Part shown: positions 41,682 through 50,501 of the stretch, piece after piece | Position numbering within the stretch: the first letter of the stretch is position 1 | Layout: the number at the start of each line of letters is the position of its first letter | Source: Microbacterium sp. LWH3-1.2 | GTDB taxonomy: Bacteria > Actinomycetota > Actinomycetes > Actinomycetales > Microbacteriaceae | Reading direction: 5' to 3' | Length of the DNA: 64,000 nucleotides | Assembly: GCF_040675855.1 (NCBI RefSeq) | Contig: NZ_JBEGIK010000001.1 | Coordinates: 1,302,001-1,366,000, forward strand | Translations under genes and position numbers: made by a program | The notes under the pieces: model-generated | Databases searched by the model: none | What the model was told of the DNA's origin: nothing | The model's input: only the letters and a program-made list of their open reading frames with translations

Positions 41682-42395
41682 TCACAGCGAAGGGTCGGTG
41701 AGTTCGACGATGGTGTCGTTGATCTCGGTCGCGTCGGCGAGCCACAGATCGGCGAACCGCTGGGCGAGCGCCTCCTCGAGTCCGTCGAGGCTCTTCACGC
41801 GGAAGATCATGGATGCTGCGGCCGGCTGTCCTCCGGAATCCCGGGCGGCCTTCGTGAAGCCCTGCGCGACGGCGCGCGTCCACGCCTCGGTCGCGGCCTT
41901 CACCGCGGCGTAGTTCGCCGCACCGGCGAGCGGGCGCGCCACGGCCGTGGACGACACCACCGCGAGGCGGCCCGCCTCGGACGCCTTCAGGTCGGCGTCG
42001 AAGGCCCGGCTGACGTGGCGCAGCGCTGTGAGCGAGCCCTCGAGGAAGCGGTAGTCGCCGTCGGTCTGGCCAGCCAGGCCCCCTCCGCCCCGCCAGCCGC
42101 CGACGAGGTGCAGTACGCCGTCGACGTGCCCGTCGGTCTCGTGGACGCGATCCGCGAGCCGGGCGACCGCCGTCTCGTCACCCAGGTCGCACACCTCGGT
42201 GCGGACGCTTCCGGCCGTGCCGCCGGCCAGGGACGCAGCATCCGTCTCGAGTGAATCGAGAAGGTCGCGAAGTCTGTCGGCGTCACGGCCGACGGCCACC
42301 ACGCGCGCACCCGCGTCGCGGAGGACGCGTGCGGCGATGCGGCCGGAAGCGCTCGTCGCGCCGGCGATGATCACGAGTCTGCCTGAGACGCTCAT
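41682..42395 (-). CDS. SDR family oxidoreductase
   Basis: Short-chain dehydrogenase/reductase of 237 residues. The nucleotide motif is TSASGRIAA, a variant of TGxxxGxG, with a catalytic Ser in VSSTAVARP and the Tyr/Lys pair in NYAAVKAATEAW. NAD(P) is the likely cofactor. It lies 44 bases upstream of the threonine aldolase gene and downstream of the DUF6421 gene, separated from the latter by a strong hairpin. Confidence 0.9.
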   Translation of the reverse strand: MSVSGRLVIIAGATSASGRIAARVLRDAGARVVAVGRDADRLRDLLDSLETDAASLAGGTAGSVRTEVCDLGDETAVARLADRVHETDGHVDGVLHLVGGWRGGGGLAGQTDGDYRFLEGSLTALRHVSRAFDADLKASEAGRLAVVSSTAVARPLAGAANYAAVKAATEAWTRAVAQGFTKAARDSGGQPAAASMIFRVKSLDGLEEALAQRFADLWLADATEINDTIVELTDPSL

Positions 42396-42422
42396 ACGTC
42401 TACCCTTCCACGTCGCAGGCGC

Positions 42423-42459
42423 GCGTTCTCGGCGAGACCGGCCGTCTCGCCGAGAACGC
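42423..42459. terminator. Strong intra-operon hairpin
   Basis: Perfect 15-bp stem GCGTTCTCGGCGAGA with a 7-base loop, between the DUF6421 stop and the SDR start. It could reduce read-through into the SDR and aldolase genes. Confidence 0.6.
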
Positions 42460-42469
42460 ACCGCCGGTG

Positions 42470-43891
42470 TCAGGAATCGCGGCCGGTGATCCCGGCGGTC
42501 GATTCGATGACGGGCTTCATCTTCTTGTCGAGCGCTTCGAAGAACATCGACAGCGGGAACTCGTCGTCCAGGACCGCGTCGGTGTAGCCCTTCGGAGCGC
42601 CGGCGAGAGTCTCGTCGGGAAGGCCCCGCGCCCACTGCGAGGCGGGGTTCGGCGTCAGGGTCGAACGCACCAGGTCGTAGGCCGCGAGCCAGTGCGCGGT
42701 CTTCGGCCGGTCGATCGAGCGCCAGTAGAGTTCGTCGATCGCCTCGCCGAGGGCGATGACCGCAGCCGGCACGTCGTCCCAGTCGAAGGCGAGCGCGGTG
42801 TCGGTCCAGTGCAGCACGTCGCGCTGGTGCAGCCAGGCGAAGAGCAGCTGGCCGCCGAGCCCGTCGTAGTTGCGCACCCGCGAGCCCGTGATCGAGAACC
42901 GGAAGATGCGGTCGAAGATCACCGCATATTGCACGAGCTTCGCGTGCTCGAGCATCTCGGCCTCGGCGGGCGTCAGAGACTCCTGCGCGGCGAGACGCTT
43001 CTGGATCGCGACGCACTCTCGGAAGGCCGTGAGATCGCACCGCAGCTCTTCGAGCGAGTACAGGAAGTACGGCATCCGCTGCTTGATCATGAAGGGGTCG
43101 AACGGCAGGTCGCCCCGCATGTGGGTGCGGTCGTGGATGATGTCCCACATCACGAACGTCTTCTCGGTCAGCTCCTGGTCGTCGAGCATGCGCGCGGCGT
43201 CGTCGGGCAGATCGAGCTTGGTGATCTCGGCGGCGGCGCGCACGACGCGGCGGTAGCGCGCGGCTTCGCGGTCCTGGAAGATCGCGCCCCACGTGAAGGT
43301 CGGGATCTCGCGCATCGTGACGGTCTCGGGGAACAGCACCGCGCTGTTCGTGTCGTAGCCCGGTGTGAAGTCGACGAACCGCAGCGACACGAACAGGTTG
43401 TTGCCGTAGTCGCCGGCCTCGAGCTGCGCGATGAACTCGGGCCAGATCACCTCGACGAGCACCGCCTCGACGTGGCGGTCGCGCGTGCCGTTCTGCGTGT
43501 ACATCGGGAACACGACGAGATGACGGATGCCGTCGGCCCGCTGCTGCTGCGGCTGGAAGGCCCCGAGCGAGTCGAGGAAGTCCGGGATGCCGAATCCCTG
43601 GTCGGTCCAGCGCTCGAAGTCGCTCACGGACGCGGAGAGGTAGTCGGCGTCGTGGGGGAACGCGGGCGCCAGCGCGCGGATGCCGGCCGTGATCTCGGCG
43701 ACCAGAGCGCGGGCCTCGTCGTGGGCGGCAGCATCCGGAATCGATCCGTCCTGCGCCTGGAGGCTCTGGATCGCGGTCGCGGCGGCCTTGAGGCGCAACC
43801 AGGCGTCACTGGTCTCGGCCAAGCGCGCATCCTCGACGACCTCGGGTTCGCCGACGATGGCCTTCGCGGTGTGAAGGGTGCTGCTGGACAT
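42470..43891 (-). CDS. DUF6421 family protein with HDxxH motif
   Basis: Protein of 473 residues from ATG 43891. The family has no assigned function. A segment near residues 250-290 reads WDIIHDRTHMRG followed by SLEELRCDLTAF. H253, D254, H257 and then E281/E282 recall the HExxH...EExRAD ligand pattern of zinc peptidases, with Asp replacing the catalytic Glu. No signal peptide. It leads a leftward group with an SDR and threonine aldolase and is divergent from an Lrp/AsnC regulator. A longer start at 43930 looks less likely. Confidence 0.82.
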   Translation of the reverse strand: MSSSTLHTAKAIVGEPEVVEDARLAETSDAWLRLKAAATAIQSLQAQDGSIPDAAAHDEARALVAEITAGIRALAPAFPHDADYLSASVSDFERWTDQGFGIPDFLDSLGAFQPQQQRADGIRHLVVFPMYTQNGTRDRHVEAVLVEVIWPEFIAQLEAGDYGNNLFVSLRFVDFTPGYDTNSAVLFPETVTMREIPTFTWGAIFQDREAARYRRVVRAAAEITKLDLPDDAARMLDDQELTEKTFVMWDIIHDRTHMRGDLPFDPFMIKQRMPYFLYSLEELRCDLTAFRECVAIQKRLAAQESLTPAEAEMLEHAKLVQYAVIFDRIFRFSITGSRVRNYDGLGGQLLFAWLHQRDVLHWTDTALAFDWDDVPAAVIALGEAIDELYWRSIDRPKTAHWLAAYDLVRSTLTPNPASQWARGLPDETLAGAPKGYTDAVLDDEFPLSMFFEALDKKMKPVIESTAGITGRDS

Positions 43892-43962
43892 GGTGAACCT
43901 CCGATCTTCGAGTGCGGTTTCGCGCTCCATTCTAGAGAAGTTCCCTTCAGAGCGAGATTCAG

Positions 43963-43977
43963 CAGGAAAATTTCCTG
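43963..43977. promoter_or_regulatory. Candidate Lrp/AsnC operator
   Basis: Perfect palindrome CAGGAAA-A-TTTCCTG in the 105-base gap between the DUF6421 and Lrp/AsnC starts, 20 bases before the regulator ATG. Confidence 0.55.
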
Positions 43978-43996
43978 TTCACGGTAGAGTGGGGCC

Positions 43997-44452
43997 ATGC
44001 CCGCCCTGGATGACGCGATCGATGCCGCCATCGTGCGCGAGGTGTCGCAGGACGCCCGCGCCACCCTTGCCGACCTGTCCGCGGCCGTCGGCCTGTCGGT
44101 GTCGGCCGTTCAGGCGCGACTGCGCCGCCTCGAGAGCCGCGGCGTCATCACCGGCTACCGCGCCCTCGTCGACGCCGAGGCGGTCGGCAAGCCGCTCGCG
44201 GCCTTCGTCGAGATCACTCCCCTCGACCCCGCCCAGCCCGACAACGCGCCGGAGCTCCTCGAGCATCTCTCCGAGATCGAGGCGTGCCACTCCATCGCCG
44301 GTGACGCCAGCTACATCCTGCTCGTGCGGGTCTCGACGCCGCGTCATCTCGAATCGCTGATTCGCGACATCCGTGCTGCCGCGTCGGTCAACACCCGCAC
44401 GACGGTCGTGCTGCAGACGTTCTACGAGAATCGCCCGATCCTTCCGGCCTGA
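43997..44452 (+). CDS. Lrp/AsnC family transcriptional regulator
   Basis: Regulator of 151 residues. An N-terminal winged HTH (ATLADLSAAVGLSVSAVQAR) is followed by a ligand-binding RAM domain with AFVEITPLDPA and IAGDASYILLVRVSTPRHLES. The domain usually binds amino acids. It is divergent from the DUF6421-SDR-aldolase group, with a symmetric operator between them, so it probably regulates that group in response to an amino acid. Confidence 0.93.
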   Translation: MPALDDAIDAAIVREVSQDARATLADLSAAVGLSVSAVQARLRRLESRGVITGYRALVDAEAVGKPLAAFVEITPLDPAQPDNAPELLEHLSEIEACHSIAGDASYILLVRVSTPRHLESLIRDIRAAASVNTRTTVVLQTFYENRPILPA

Positions 44453-44470
44453 CGTGGGTAGTCTCGGCCC

Positions 44471-45442
44471 ATGGAGTCCGCGCCGAGTTCACCCGAGGAC
44501 GATCGCGGTCGGGGAGTGCTGATCGTGCGCAACGCGGCTGCCGGGTCGGCAGTCATCAGGCTCGATCCGGGGTCGACGTTCGCCGAGCGGCTGCCCGCGG
44601 CGCAGATCCGGGAGATCCGCGAAGACGAAGACCTCGAGGACGTCGTCGCCGCGGCCATGGCCGCCGACGCGCCGCCGACGGTGCTCGGGGTCTACGGCGG
44701 CGACGGGTCGGTGTCGCGGATGGCGCACCTCGCCCGGAGGTATGACCGGCCCCTCCTCGCCATGCCCGGTGGCACATTCAATCACTTCGTCCGCGCGCTG
44801 GGCATAGACAGTGTGAGCGTCGCCATCGACGCGTATGAGGCCGGGTCGACGGTCGACGTCGGCGTTGCGGAGGCGAGGCCGGACGACGACGCACCGCTCA
44901 CGGTGCTCAACGTGGTGTCGGTCGGCGCCTATCCCGAGCTCATCGAGGAGCGCCAGCGACGCAACAGCCTCGGGAAGTGGCTCGGCGGCGTCGTCGCCAC
45001 CGCGGCCGCGCTCCGCCGCGCCGAGCCGCTCACGATCGTGCGGGACGGCCGACGCGCCCGGGTCTGGTCGGTCTTCGTGAGCGTCGGGCGCAACGATCCC
45101 GACCGCGTCGCGACGATGCAGCGCCAGGAGGCCGAGACCGGGGTGCTGGATGTGCGGATCCATCACGCCCGCGGATCCAAGGTGCGCTCGCTCGCCTCGC
45201 TCGCGTTCGGCAAGCGCACGGCGGCCGTGCTGCGCGCCGTGCACCTGTTCCCCCGCGACGCCGACATCGAGCGGCTGGTGGTGCGTGATCTCGATCTGGG
45301 CGTCCGGCCCGAGCCGGGGCATCCGTCCGTCTTCGTCCACGACGGCGAACTGGAACAGCGGAACGCCGGCGGCTTCCGGCTGCGCTGCATCTCCGTGCCC
45401 GATGCGGTCACGGTGTTCGTCCCCGCCCCCGCCGCACCCTAG
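44471..45442 (+). CDS. Diacylglycerol/lipid kinase family protein
   Basis: Lipid kinase-like protein of 323 residues with the ATP-binding core VYGGDGSVSRMAHL and GGTFNHFVRALGI. The canonical GGDGT is GGDGS here. The C-terminal beta-rich domain is typical of the DAGK_cat/YegS fold. It may phosphorylate diacylglycerol or a related lipid. It follows the Lrp/AsnC gene by only 18 bases. Confidence 0.88.
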   Translation: MESAPSSPEDDRGRGVLIVRNAAAGSAVIRLDPGSTFAERLPAAQIREIREDEDLEDVVAAAMAADAPPTVLGVYGGDGSVSRMAHLARRYDRPLLAMPGGTFNHFVRALGIDSVSVAIDAYEAGSTVDVGVAEARPDDDAPLTVLNVVSVGAYPELIEERQRRNSLGKWLGGVVATAAALRRAEPLTIVRDGRRARVWSVFVSVGRNDPDRVATMQRQEAETGVLDVRIHHARGSKVRSLASLAFGKRTAAVLRAVHLFPRDADIERLVVRDLDLGVRPEPGHPSVFVHDGELEQRNAGGFRLRCISVPDAVTVFVPAPAAP

Positions 45443-45474
45443 ATGCCGATGGACGCAGCTCGGAGCGGGAGGGG

Positions 45475-46992
45475 TCAGTCGTGCTGGGGGAAGCCCAGGT
45501 TGATGCCGCCGTGCGAGGGGTCGAGCCAGCGCGAGGTGATCGCCTTCTCGGCCGTGAAGAAGTCGAAGCCGTGCGGGCCGTAGGCCTTGGCGTCTCCGAA
45601 CAGCGACGCTTTCCAGCCGCCGAACGAGTGGTATGCCACCGGCACCGGGATGGGCACGTTGATGCCGATCATGCCCACGGTCGCCTCGCGCTGGAAGCGT
45701 CGGGCGGCGCCGCCGTCGTTGGTGAAGATCGCGGTGCCGTTGCCGTAGCGGCTGGCGTTGATGATGCCGAGGCCCTCTTCGTATCCCGAGACGCGCACGA
45801 CCGACAGCACGGGGCCGAAGATCTCGTCGCCGTACACCGATGACGACGTGGGCACGTTGTCGATGAGGGTCGGTCCGAGCCAGAACCCGTTCGCGTCGCC
45901 GTCGACCTCGACGTCGCGGCCGTCGACCACGACCGACGCGCCGTCAGTGCCCGCGACGTCGATGTACGACGACACCTTGTCGCGGTGCTGGCCGGTGATG
46001 AGCGGGCCCATGTCGGTGCCGCGCGTGCCGTCGCCGACCCGCAGGCCGCCCATGCGCTCCGCCACCTTCGCGACGAAGGCGTCCGCGACGGAGTCGACCG
46101 CCAGCACGACCGAGATCGCCATGCACCGCTCGCCGGCCGAGCCGAAACCCGCGTTCACGGCGGCGTCGGCGGCGAGGTCGAGGTCGGCATCCGGAAGCAC
46201 CAGCATGTGGTTCTTCGCGCCGCCGAGAGCCTGCACGCGCTTGCCGTTCGCGGTCGCCGTCTCGTAGACGTACTTCGCGATGGGCGTCGAGCCGACGAAC
46301 GAGATCGCCCGCACGTCGGGATGCTCGAGCAGCGCGTCGACGGCCTCTTTGTCGCCGTGCACGACGTTGAACACGCCGTCAGGCAGTCCCGCCTCGGTGA
46401 GCAGTCCCGCGAGCCAGTTCGCCGCGGTCGGGTCCTTCTCGGAGGGCTTCAGCACCACGGCGTTGCCCGCGGCCAGCGCGATGGAGAAGAACCACAGCGG
46501 CACCATCGCGGGGAAGTTGAACGGGCTGATGATGCCCACGACGCCGAGCGGCTGGCGCAGCGTGTAGACGTCGATGCCGGTCGAGACGTTCTCGGAGTAG
46601 GCGCCCTTGGTCAGGTGCCCCAGTCCGCACGCGAACTCGACGACCTCCATGCCCCGGGCGATCTCGCCGCGGGCGTCCGCGAGCACCTTGCCGTGCTCGG
46701 AGGTGAGGATCTCGGCGAGCTCCTCCTTGCGGGCGTTGAGCAGCTCGCGGAACGCGAAGAGGACGCCCTGGCGCTTGGCGATCGACGCGTCGCGCCACTG
46801 CAGCCACGCCGCGAACGCAGCATCCACCGCCTCTCCGACGTCTTCGCGCGACGCGAACCGCACCTCCTTCTGGACCGTCCCCCGTGCGGGGTTGAACACC
46901 TGGCCGGTGCGCTCGGATGCTCCGGCCCACGGGGCGCCGTTGATCCAGTGGTCGAGAACCGCCGTCTCGGTGCGCGGCAGGGTGTCAGTCAT
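45475..46992 (-). CDS. mmsA: CoA-acylating methylmalonate-semialdehyde dehydrogenase, copy 2
   Basis: Aldehyde dehydrogenase of 505 residues from ATG 46992 behind AAGGAGG. Catalytic Cys290 is in GSAGERCMAISVV. Last gene of the pyrimidine-type operon, where it would turn malonate semialdehyde, formed from beta-alanine by the adjacent aminotransferase, into acetyl-CoA. Paralog of 16249-17802, nearly identical in the last 90 residues. Confidence 0.92.
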   Translation of the reverse strand: MTDTLPRTETAVLDHWINGAPWAGASERTGQVFNPARGTVQKEVRFASREDVGEAVDAAFAAWLQWRDASIAKRQGVLFAFRELLNARKEELAEILTSEHGKVLADARGEIARGMEVVEFACGLGHLTKGAYSENVSTGIDVYTLRQPLGVVGIISPFNFPAMVPLWFFSIALAAGNAVVLKPSEKDPTAANWLAGLLTEAGLPDGVFNVVHGDKEAVDALLEHPDVRAISFVGSTPIAKYVYETATANGKRVQALGGAKNHMLVLPDADLDLAADAAVNAGFGSAGERCMAISVVLAVDSVADAFVAKVAERMGGLRVGDGTRGTDMGPLITGQHRDKVSSYIDVAGTDGASVVVDGRDVEVDGDANGFWLGPTLIDNVPTSSSVYGDEIFGPVLSVVRVSGYEEGLGIINASRYGNGTAIFTNDGGAARRFQREATVGMIGINVPIPVPVAYHSFGGWKASLFGDAKAYGPHGFDFFTAEKAITSRWLDPSHGGINLGFPQHD

Positions 46993-47038
46993 CGTGTTCC
47001 TCCTTCGGAAGCCCTCCTCGTGAGAGGGCATGCACGTG

Positions 47039-48355
47039 TCACGCGAGGTCGCCTTCGACCTTCGTCAGAGCTTCATCGTAAATCGACATCGCCTCCTGCA
47101 CCTCCCCGTCGGTGACGACGCAGGGCGGCACGACGTGGATGCGGTTCTCCGCGGCGAAGGGCAGCAGGCCCCGCGAGGTGAGCTCCTTCTTGAGGCGTCC
47201 GATCACGTCGGCGCCGACCGGTTCACGCGTTTCGCGGTCGGTCACGAGGTCGAGCGCCCAGAACACGCCCTCGCCCCGCACCTCGCCGATGAGCGGGTGC
47301 TTCTCGGCCAGCTCGGCCAATCCGGGGCCGATCGCCTCTTCGCCCACGCGGCGGGCGTTGTCGACGATGCCCTCCGACTCCATCGCATCAATGGCGGCGA
47401 TGATGGATGCTGCGGCCAGCGGGTGCCCTGAATACGTGAGTCCGCCGGGGAAGACGCGGTCGTCGAAGGTCGCCGAGATCTCGGGCGAGATGATGACGCC
47501 GCCCACCGGCACGTAGCCGGAGTTCACGCCCTTGGCGAAGGTGATGAGGTCGGGCACCACGTCGTAGCCCTGGAACGCGAACCAGCGGCCGGTGCGCCCG
47601 AACCCCGCCATGACCTCGTCGAGGATCAGGACGATGCCGTACTTGTCGGCCAGCGCCCGCACGCCCGCGAGGTACCCGGGCGGCGGAAGCATGATGCCAG
47701 CGGTGCCGGGCACCGACTCGAGCAGCAGCGCCGCGATCGTCGACGGACCCTCGGACAGGATCACGCGCTCCAGGTGGTGCAGTGCGCGCTCGGACTCCTC
47801 CTCGGGTGTCGTCGCCCAGAACTCGGTGCGATACAGGAAGGGCCCGAAGAAGTGGACGTGTCCGCGCGCGAACTGGTTCGGCATCCGTCGCCAGTCGCCG
47901 GTCGCGACGATCGCGGCGCCTGTGTTGCCGTGATACGAGCGGTATGTCGAGAGGACGGTGTCGCGCCCGGTGTGAAGGCGTGCCATGCGGATCGCGTTCT
48001 CGATCGCGTCGGCGCCGCCGTTGGTGAAGAACACCTTCGCGAAACCGTCCGCCGCCTTGTCGAGGATGCGCTGCGCCGCCCGTCCGCGGGCGAGGTTGGC
48101 CGTGGCGGGGCCGATCGTCGCGAGCTCGTCGGCCTGCGCGCGGATGGCCGCGACGACGGCAGGATGCTGATGCCCGATGTTGACATTCACCAGCTGGCTC
48201 GAGAAGTCCAGCATGCGATTACCGGCGTGATCCCACACCACGGTTCCGGAGCCGCCGGCGATGACGGGGAGGTCGAGCCCCGCCTGCGCGGACCAGGAGT
48301 GGAACACGTACTCGCGGTCGAGCTCTTTCGCGACGGCGTCGAGGTCTTCGGTCAT
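47039..48355 (-). CDS. Class III PLP-dependent aminotransferase, copy 2
   Basis: Enzyme of 438 residues from ATG 48355. The core is intact: FFTNGGADAIENAIRMAR, YHGNTGAAIV, LILDEVMAGFGRTGR and Schiff-base Lys in TFAKGVNSGYVPVGG. Within the pyrimidine operon it is expected to be a beta-alanine:pyruvate or 2-oxoglutarate aminotransferase producing malonate semialdehyde for the next enzyme. Paralog of 14713-16122. Confidence 0.92.
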   Translation of the reverse strand: MTEDLDAVAKELDREYVFHSWSAQAGLDLPVIAGGSGTVVWDHAGNRMLDFSSQLVNVNIGHQHPAVVAAIRAQADELATIGPATANLARGRAAQRILDKAADGFAKVFFTNGGADAIENAIRMARLHTGRDTVLSTYRSYHGNTGAAIVATGDWRRMPNQFARGHVHFFGPFLYRTEFWATTPEEESERALHHLERVILSEGPSTIAALLLESVPGTAGIMLPPPGYLAGVRALADKYGIVLILDEVMAGFGRTGRWFAFQGYDVVPDLITFAKGVNSGYVPVGGVIISPEISATFDDRVFPGGLTYSGHPLAAASIIAAIDAMESEGIVDNARRVGEEAIGPGLAELAEKHPLIGEVRGEGVFWALDLVTDRETREPVGADVIGRLKKELTSRGLLPFAAENRIHVVPPCVVTDGEVQEAMSIYDEALTKVEGDLA

Positions 48356-48504
48356 GCGGCCACGTTGCTGGATCGCGCCGATCGGCGCAAGACCCGGATG
48401 CGCCCGCCAGGCGACCCGCCCCTCGCGGCGAGACAAGGGGTTTCCGCCGAAACCGTTTGCGGAGAACACCGCCTGCACCTGGCTTCGAGAGCCTGTCCTG
48501 CCGC

Positions 48505-48532
48505 GAGGAGGCGGGCCGAAGCCCGCCCCCTC
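48505..48532 (-). terminator. Hairpin with UUCG tetraloop
   Basis: Twelve-bp stem (one A-C mismatch) closed by C(UUCG)G on the minus strand, just after the substrate-binding protein gene. Probably an attenuator or mRNA-stability hairpin between transporter and aminotransferase genes. Confidence 0.6.
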
Positions 48533-48538
48533 GCTTGC

Positions 48539-49681
48539 TCACTCGCCGCCGGGCTGCAGCTCCACGGTGATCGGCTCGAAGTCCGCGCCGTCGACGTCGA
48601 CACCGTCGGCGCGCAGCGCGTCCAGGGCCTTGTCGACATACTCGTTGGTGTACGCCGTTGCCGGCGGGTCGGTCGTGATGACCTGGGCGCCATCCTGGTT
48701 CTTGGTCTCCAGGGCCATCGAGACCGTGGCATCCCACTGGTCCTCGTTGATGTGTCCGATCCCGCTCGTGGAGGGCCAGATGAGCTTGTTGATCTCGTTC
48801 GCCATCCACAGCTGGTGGCTCGTGCCGAGCGTGGAGCCGGCGGCGGTCACGGCATCCGCTGCCGCCTGCGGGTCATCGCGCTGATCGATCCAGCCGAGGA
48901 TCGCTCCCTGGATGAGCTTCACGGCGATGTCCTGGTACTCGGGGTCGCTTTCCAGTCGCTCGGCGTTGGCCCAGATCGCATCCTGCAGCATGGCGGTGCC
49001 CACCTCGTTCCAGTCGATGACCGTGAAGTCGTTCGGCTGGTAGAGCTCCCCGGTGTCGGGGTCGGTGGCCTCGAGCAGCTGCGCGTACTCGTTGTAGGTC
49101 ATCGCCTGGGCGGCGTCGATCTCCTTGTTGAGCAGGGCGTTCATGTCGAAGTTCTGCTGCACGATCGTGTAGCCGGTCGCGTCGGCCTCGGTGAGGCCCG
49201 CGAACAGCTCCCATTCGTTGCCGTAGCCCCACGAGCCGATGGTCTTGCCGGACAGGTCGGCGGGCGTCTCGAGGCCGCTGTCGGCCCACGAGACCTGCAG
49301 TGTGCCCGAGCGTTCGAAGATCTGCGCGATGTTCGTGATTCCGGCGCCCGCTTCGATCGAGGCGAGGGCCTTGGGCACCCAGGCGATCGCGAAGTCGACG
49401 TCACCGGCCGCGAGCACGTCCTGCGGGACGATGTCGACGGCACCGGGGATGATCTCGACGTCGAGGCCGAGGTCCTCCCAGTACCCGTTCGCTGCGGCGA
49501 GGTAGTAACCGCCGAACTGCGCCTGCGTCAGCCACTGCAGCTGCAGCGTGACGGGCGTCAGCTCTCCGTTCGTCGCCTCCCCAGTGGCGTCGGGCGTGCT
49601 GCCGCCCGAGCATCCGGCGAGCAGGAGCATGGCGGCCGCGGCGCCGGCGGCGCCGACGAGGAGGCGTGGTGTGCTTCTCAT
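48539..49681 (-). CDS. NMT1/THI5-like ABC substrate-binding lipoprotein
   Basis: Binding protein of 380 residues with a lipobox ending at Cys24 (MLLLAGCSGG). The mature region, starting near LQLQWLTQAQFGGYYLAAAN, matches the NMT1/THI5-like pyrimidine or riboflavin precursor-binding family. It sits with two permeases and an ATPase inside the pyrimidine operon, so its ligand is likely a pyrimidine, dihydropyrimidine or hydantoin. Confidence 0.9.
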   Translation of the reverse strand: MRSTPRLLVGAAGAAAAMLLLAGCSGGSTPDATGEATNGELTPVTLQLQWLTQAQFGGYYLAAANGYWEDLGLDVEIIPGAVDIVPQDVLAAGDVDFAIAWVPKALASIEAGAGITNIAQIFERSGTLQVSWADSGLETPADLSGKTIGSWGYGNEWELFAGLTEADATGYTIVQQNFDMNALLNKEIDAAQAMTYNEYAQLLEATDPDTGELYQPNDFTVIDWNEVGTAMLQDAIWANAERLESDPEYQDIAVKLIQGAILGWIDQRDDPQAAADAVTAAGSTLGTSHQLWMANEINKLIWPSTSGIGHINEDQWDATVSMALETKNQDGAQVITTDPPATAYTNEYVDKALDALRADGVDVDGADFEPITVELQPGGE

Positions 49682-49733
49682 GTGATTCCCTCTCTGTGGT
49701 GGTGCAGGTCTGCGGGTCGAGTGCCTTCCGGTA

Positions 49734-50501
49734 CTACCGGGCGAATCGCGTGAACGCGCGCTCGATGAGGCTGGTGATGAGGAAGAAGGCGAGTCCGAGA
49801 ACGATCGCCCCGAGCACGAAGGCCCACGCCCGTGCGTAGGCCGAGTTCGCTGCGGCCGTAGTGATCGCGGCTCCCAGGCCCTGGCGCGGACCGCCGAAGT
49901 ACTCGGCGACCAGCGCCGAGATGACCGCGAGCGAGGATGCCACCCGCAGACCCGTGAAGAAATGGGGAAGAGCGGCCGGAATCGTGAGGGAGCGGATGAC
50001 CTGTCCGGGCGTGGCTGCCAGCGCCCGCAGGAGATCGCGCTGCACGGGCCGGACCTGGCGCAGGCCCCGCAAGGTGTTGAGGAAGATCGGCACGAACGCG
50101 GCGATCCCCGCTATCAGCACCCGCGCGGTCTCGGACGTGCTGCCGAACATCGTGTAAAGCACCGGAGCGAGTGCGACGATCGGCACGACGGCGATCGCTG
50201 CCACGATGGGTGCCAGCATCCCGTCGATCACCTTCGTGCGCGACGCGAGCACCGCCAGGGCGATGCCGATCACGCTGCCGAGCAGCAGCCCCCACAGCGC
50301 GTTCACGCCGGTCACGAGCGTCGCGGAGGCGATGGCGGGGAGATAGGCGACGATCTCGGCCCAGATCGCCGACGGGCTCGCCAGCACGAACGGCGGAATG
50401 TTCAGCGCCGTCACGAGCACCTGCGCGAGGGCGATGCCGAACACCAGCAGCGCGAGCGGGGGGAGCACCCGCTTGAGGACTGCCTCGACTCCCGGGTTCA
50501 T
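49734..50501 (-). CDS. ABC transporter permease (SsuC/ThiX type)
   Basis: Permease of 255 residues with six membrane helices and the EAA-like loop LLRALAATPGQVIRSLTIPA. The ATG overlaps the ATPase stop (ATGA). It is the second permease of the pyrimidine-type importer. Confidence 0.88.
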   Translation of the reverse strand: MNPGVEAVLKRVLPPLALLVFGIALAQVLVTALNIPPFVLASPSAIWAEIVAYLPAIASATLVTGVNALWGLLLGSVIGIALAVLASRTKVIDGMLAPIVAAIAVVPIVALAPVLYTMFGSTSETARVLIAGIAAFVPIFLNTLRGLRQVRPVQRDLLRALAATPGQVIRSLTIPAALPHFFTGLRVASSLAVISALVAEYFGGPRQGLGAAITTAAANSAYARAWAFVLGAIVLGLAFFLITSLIERAFTRFAR

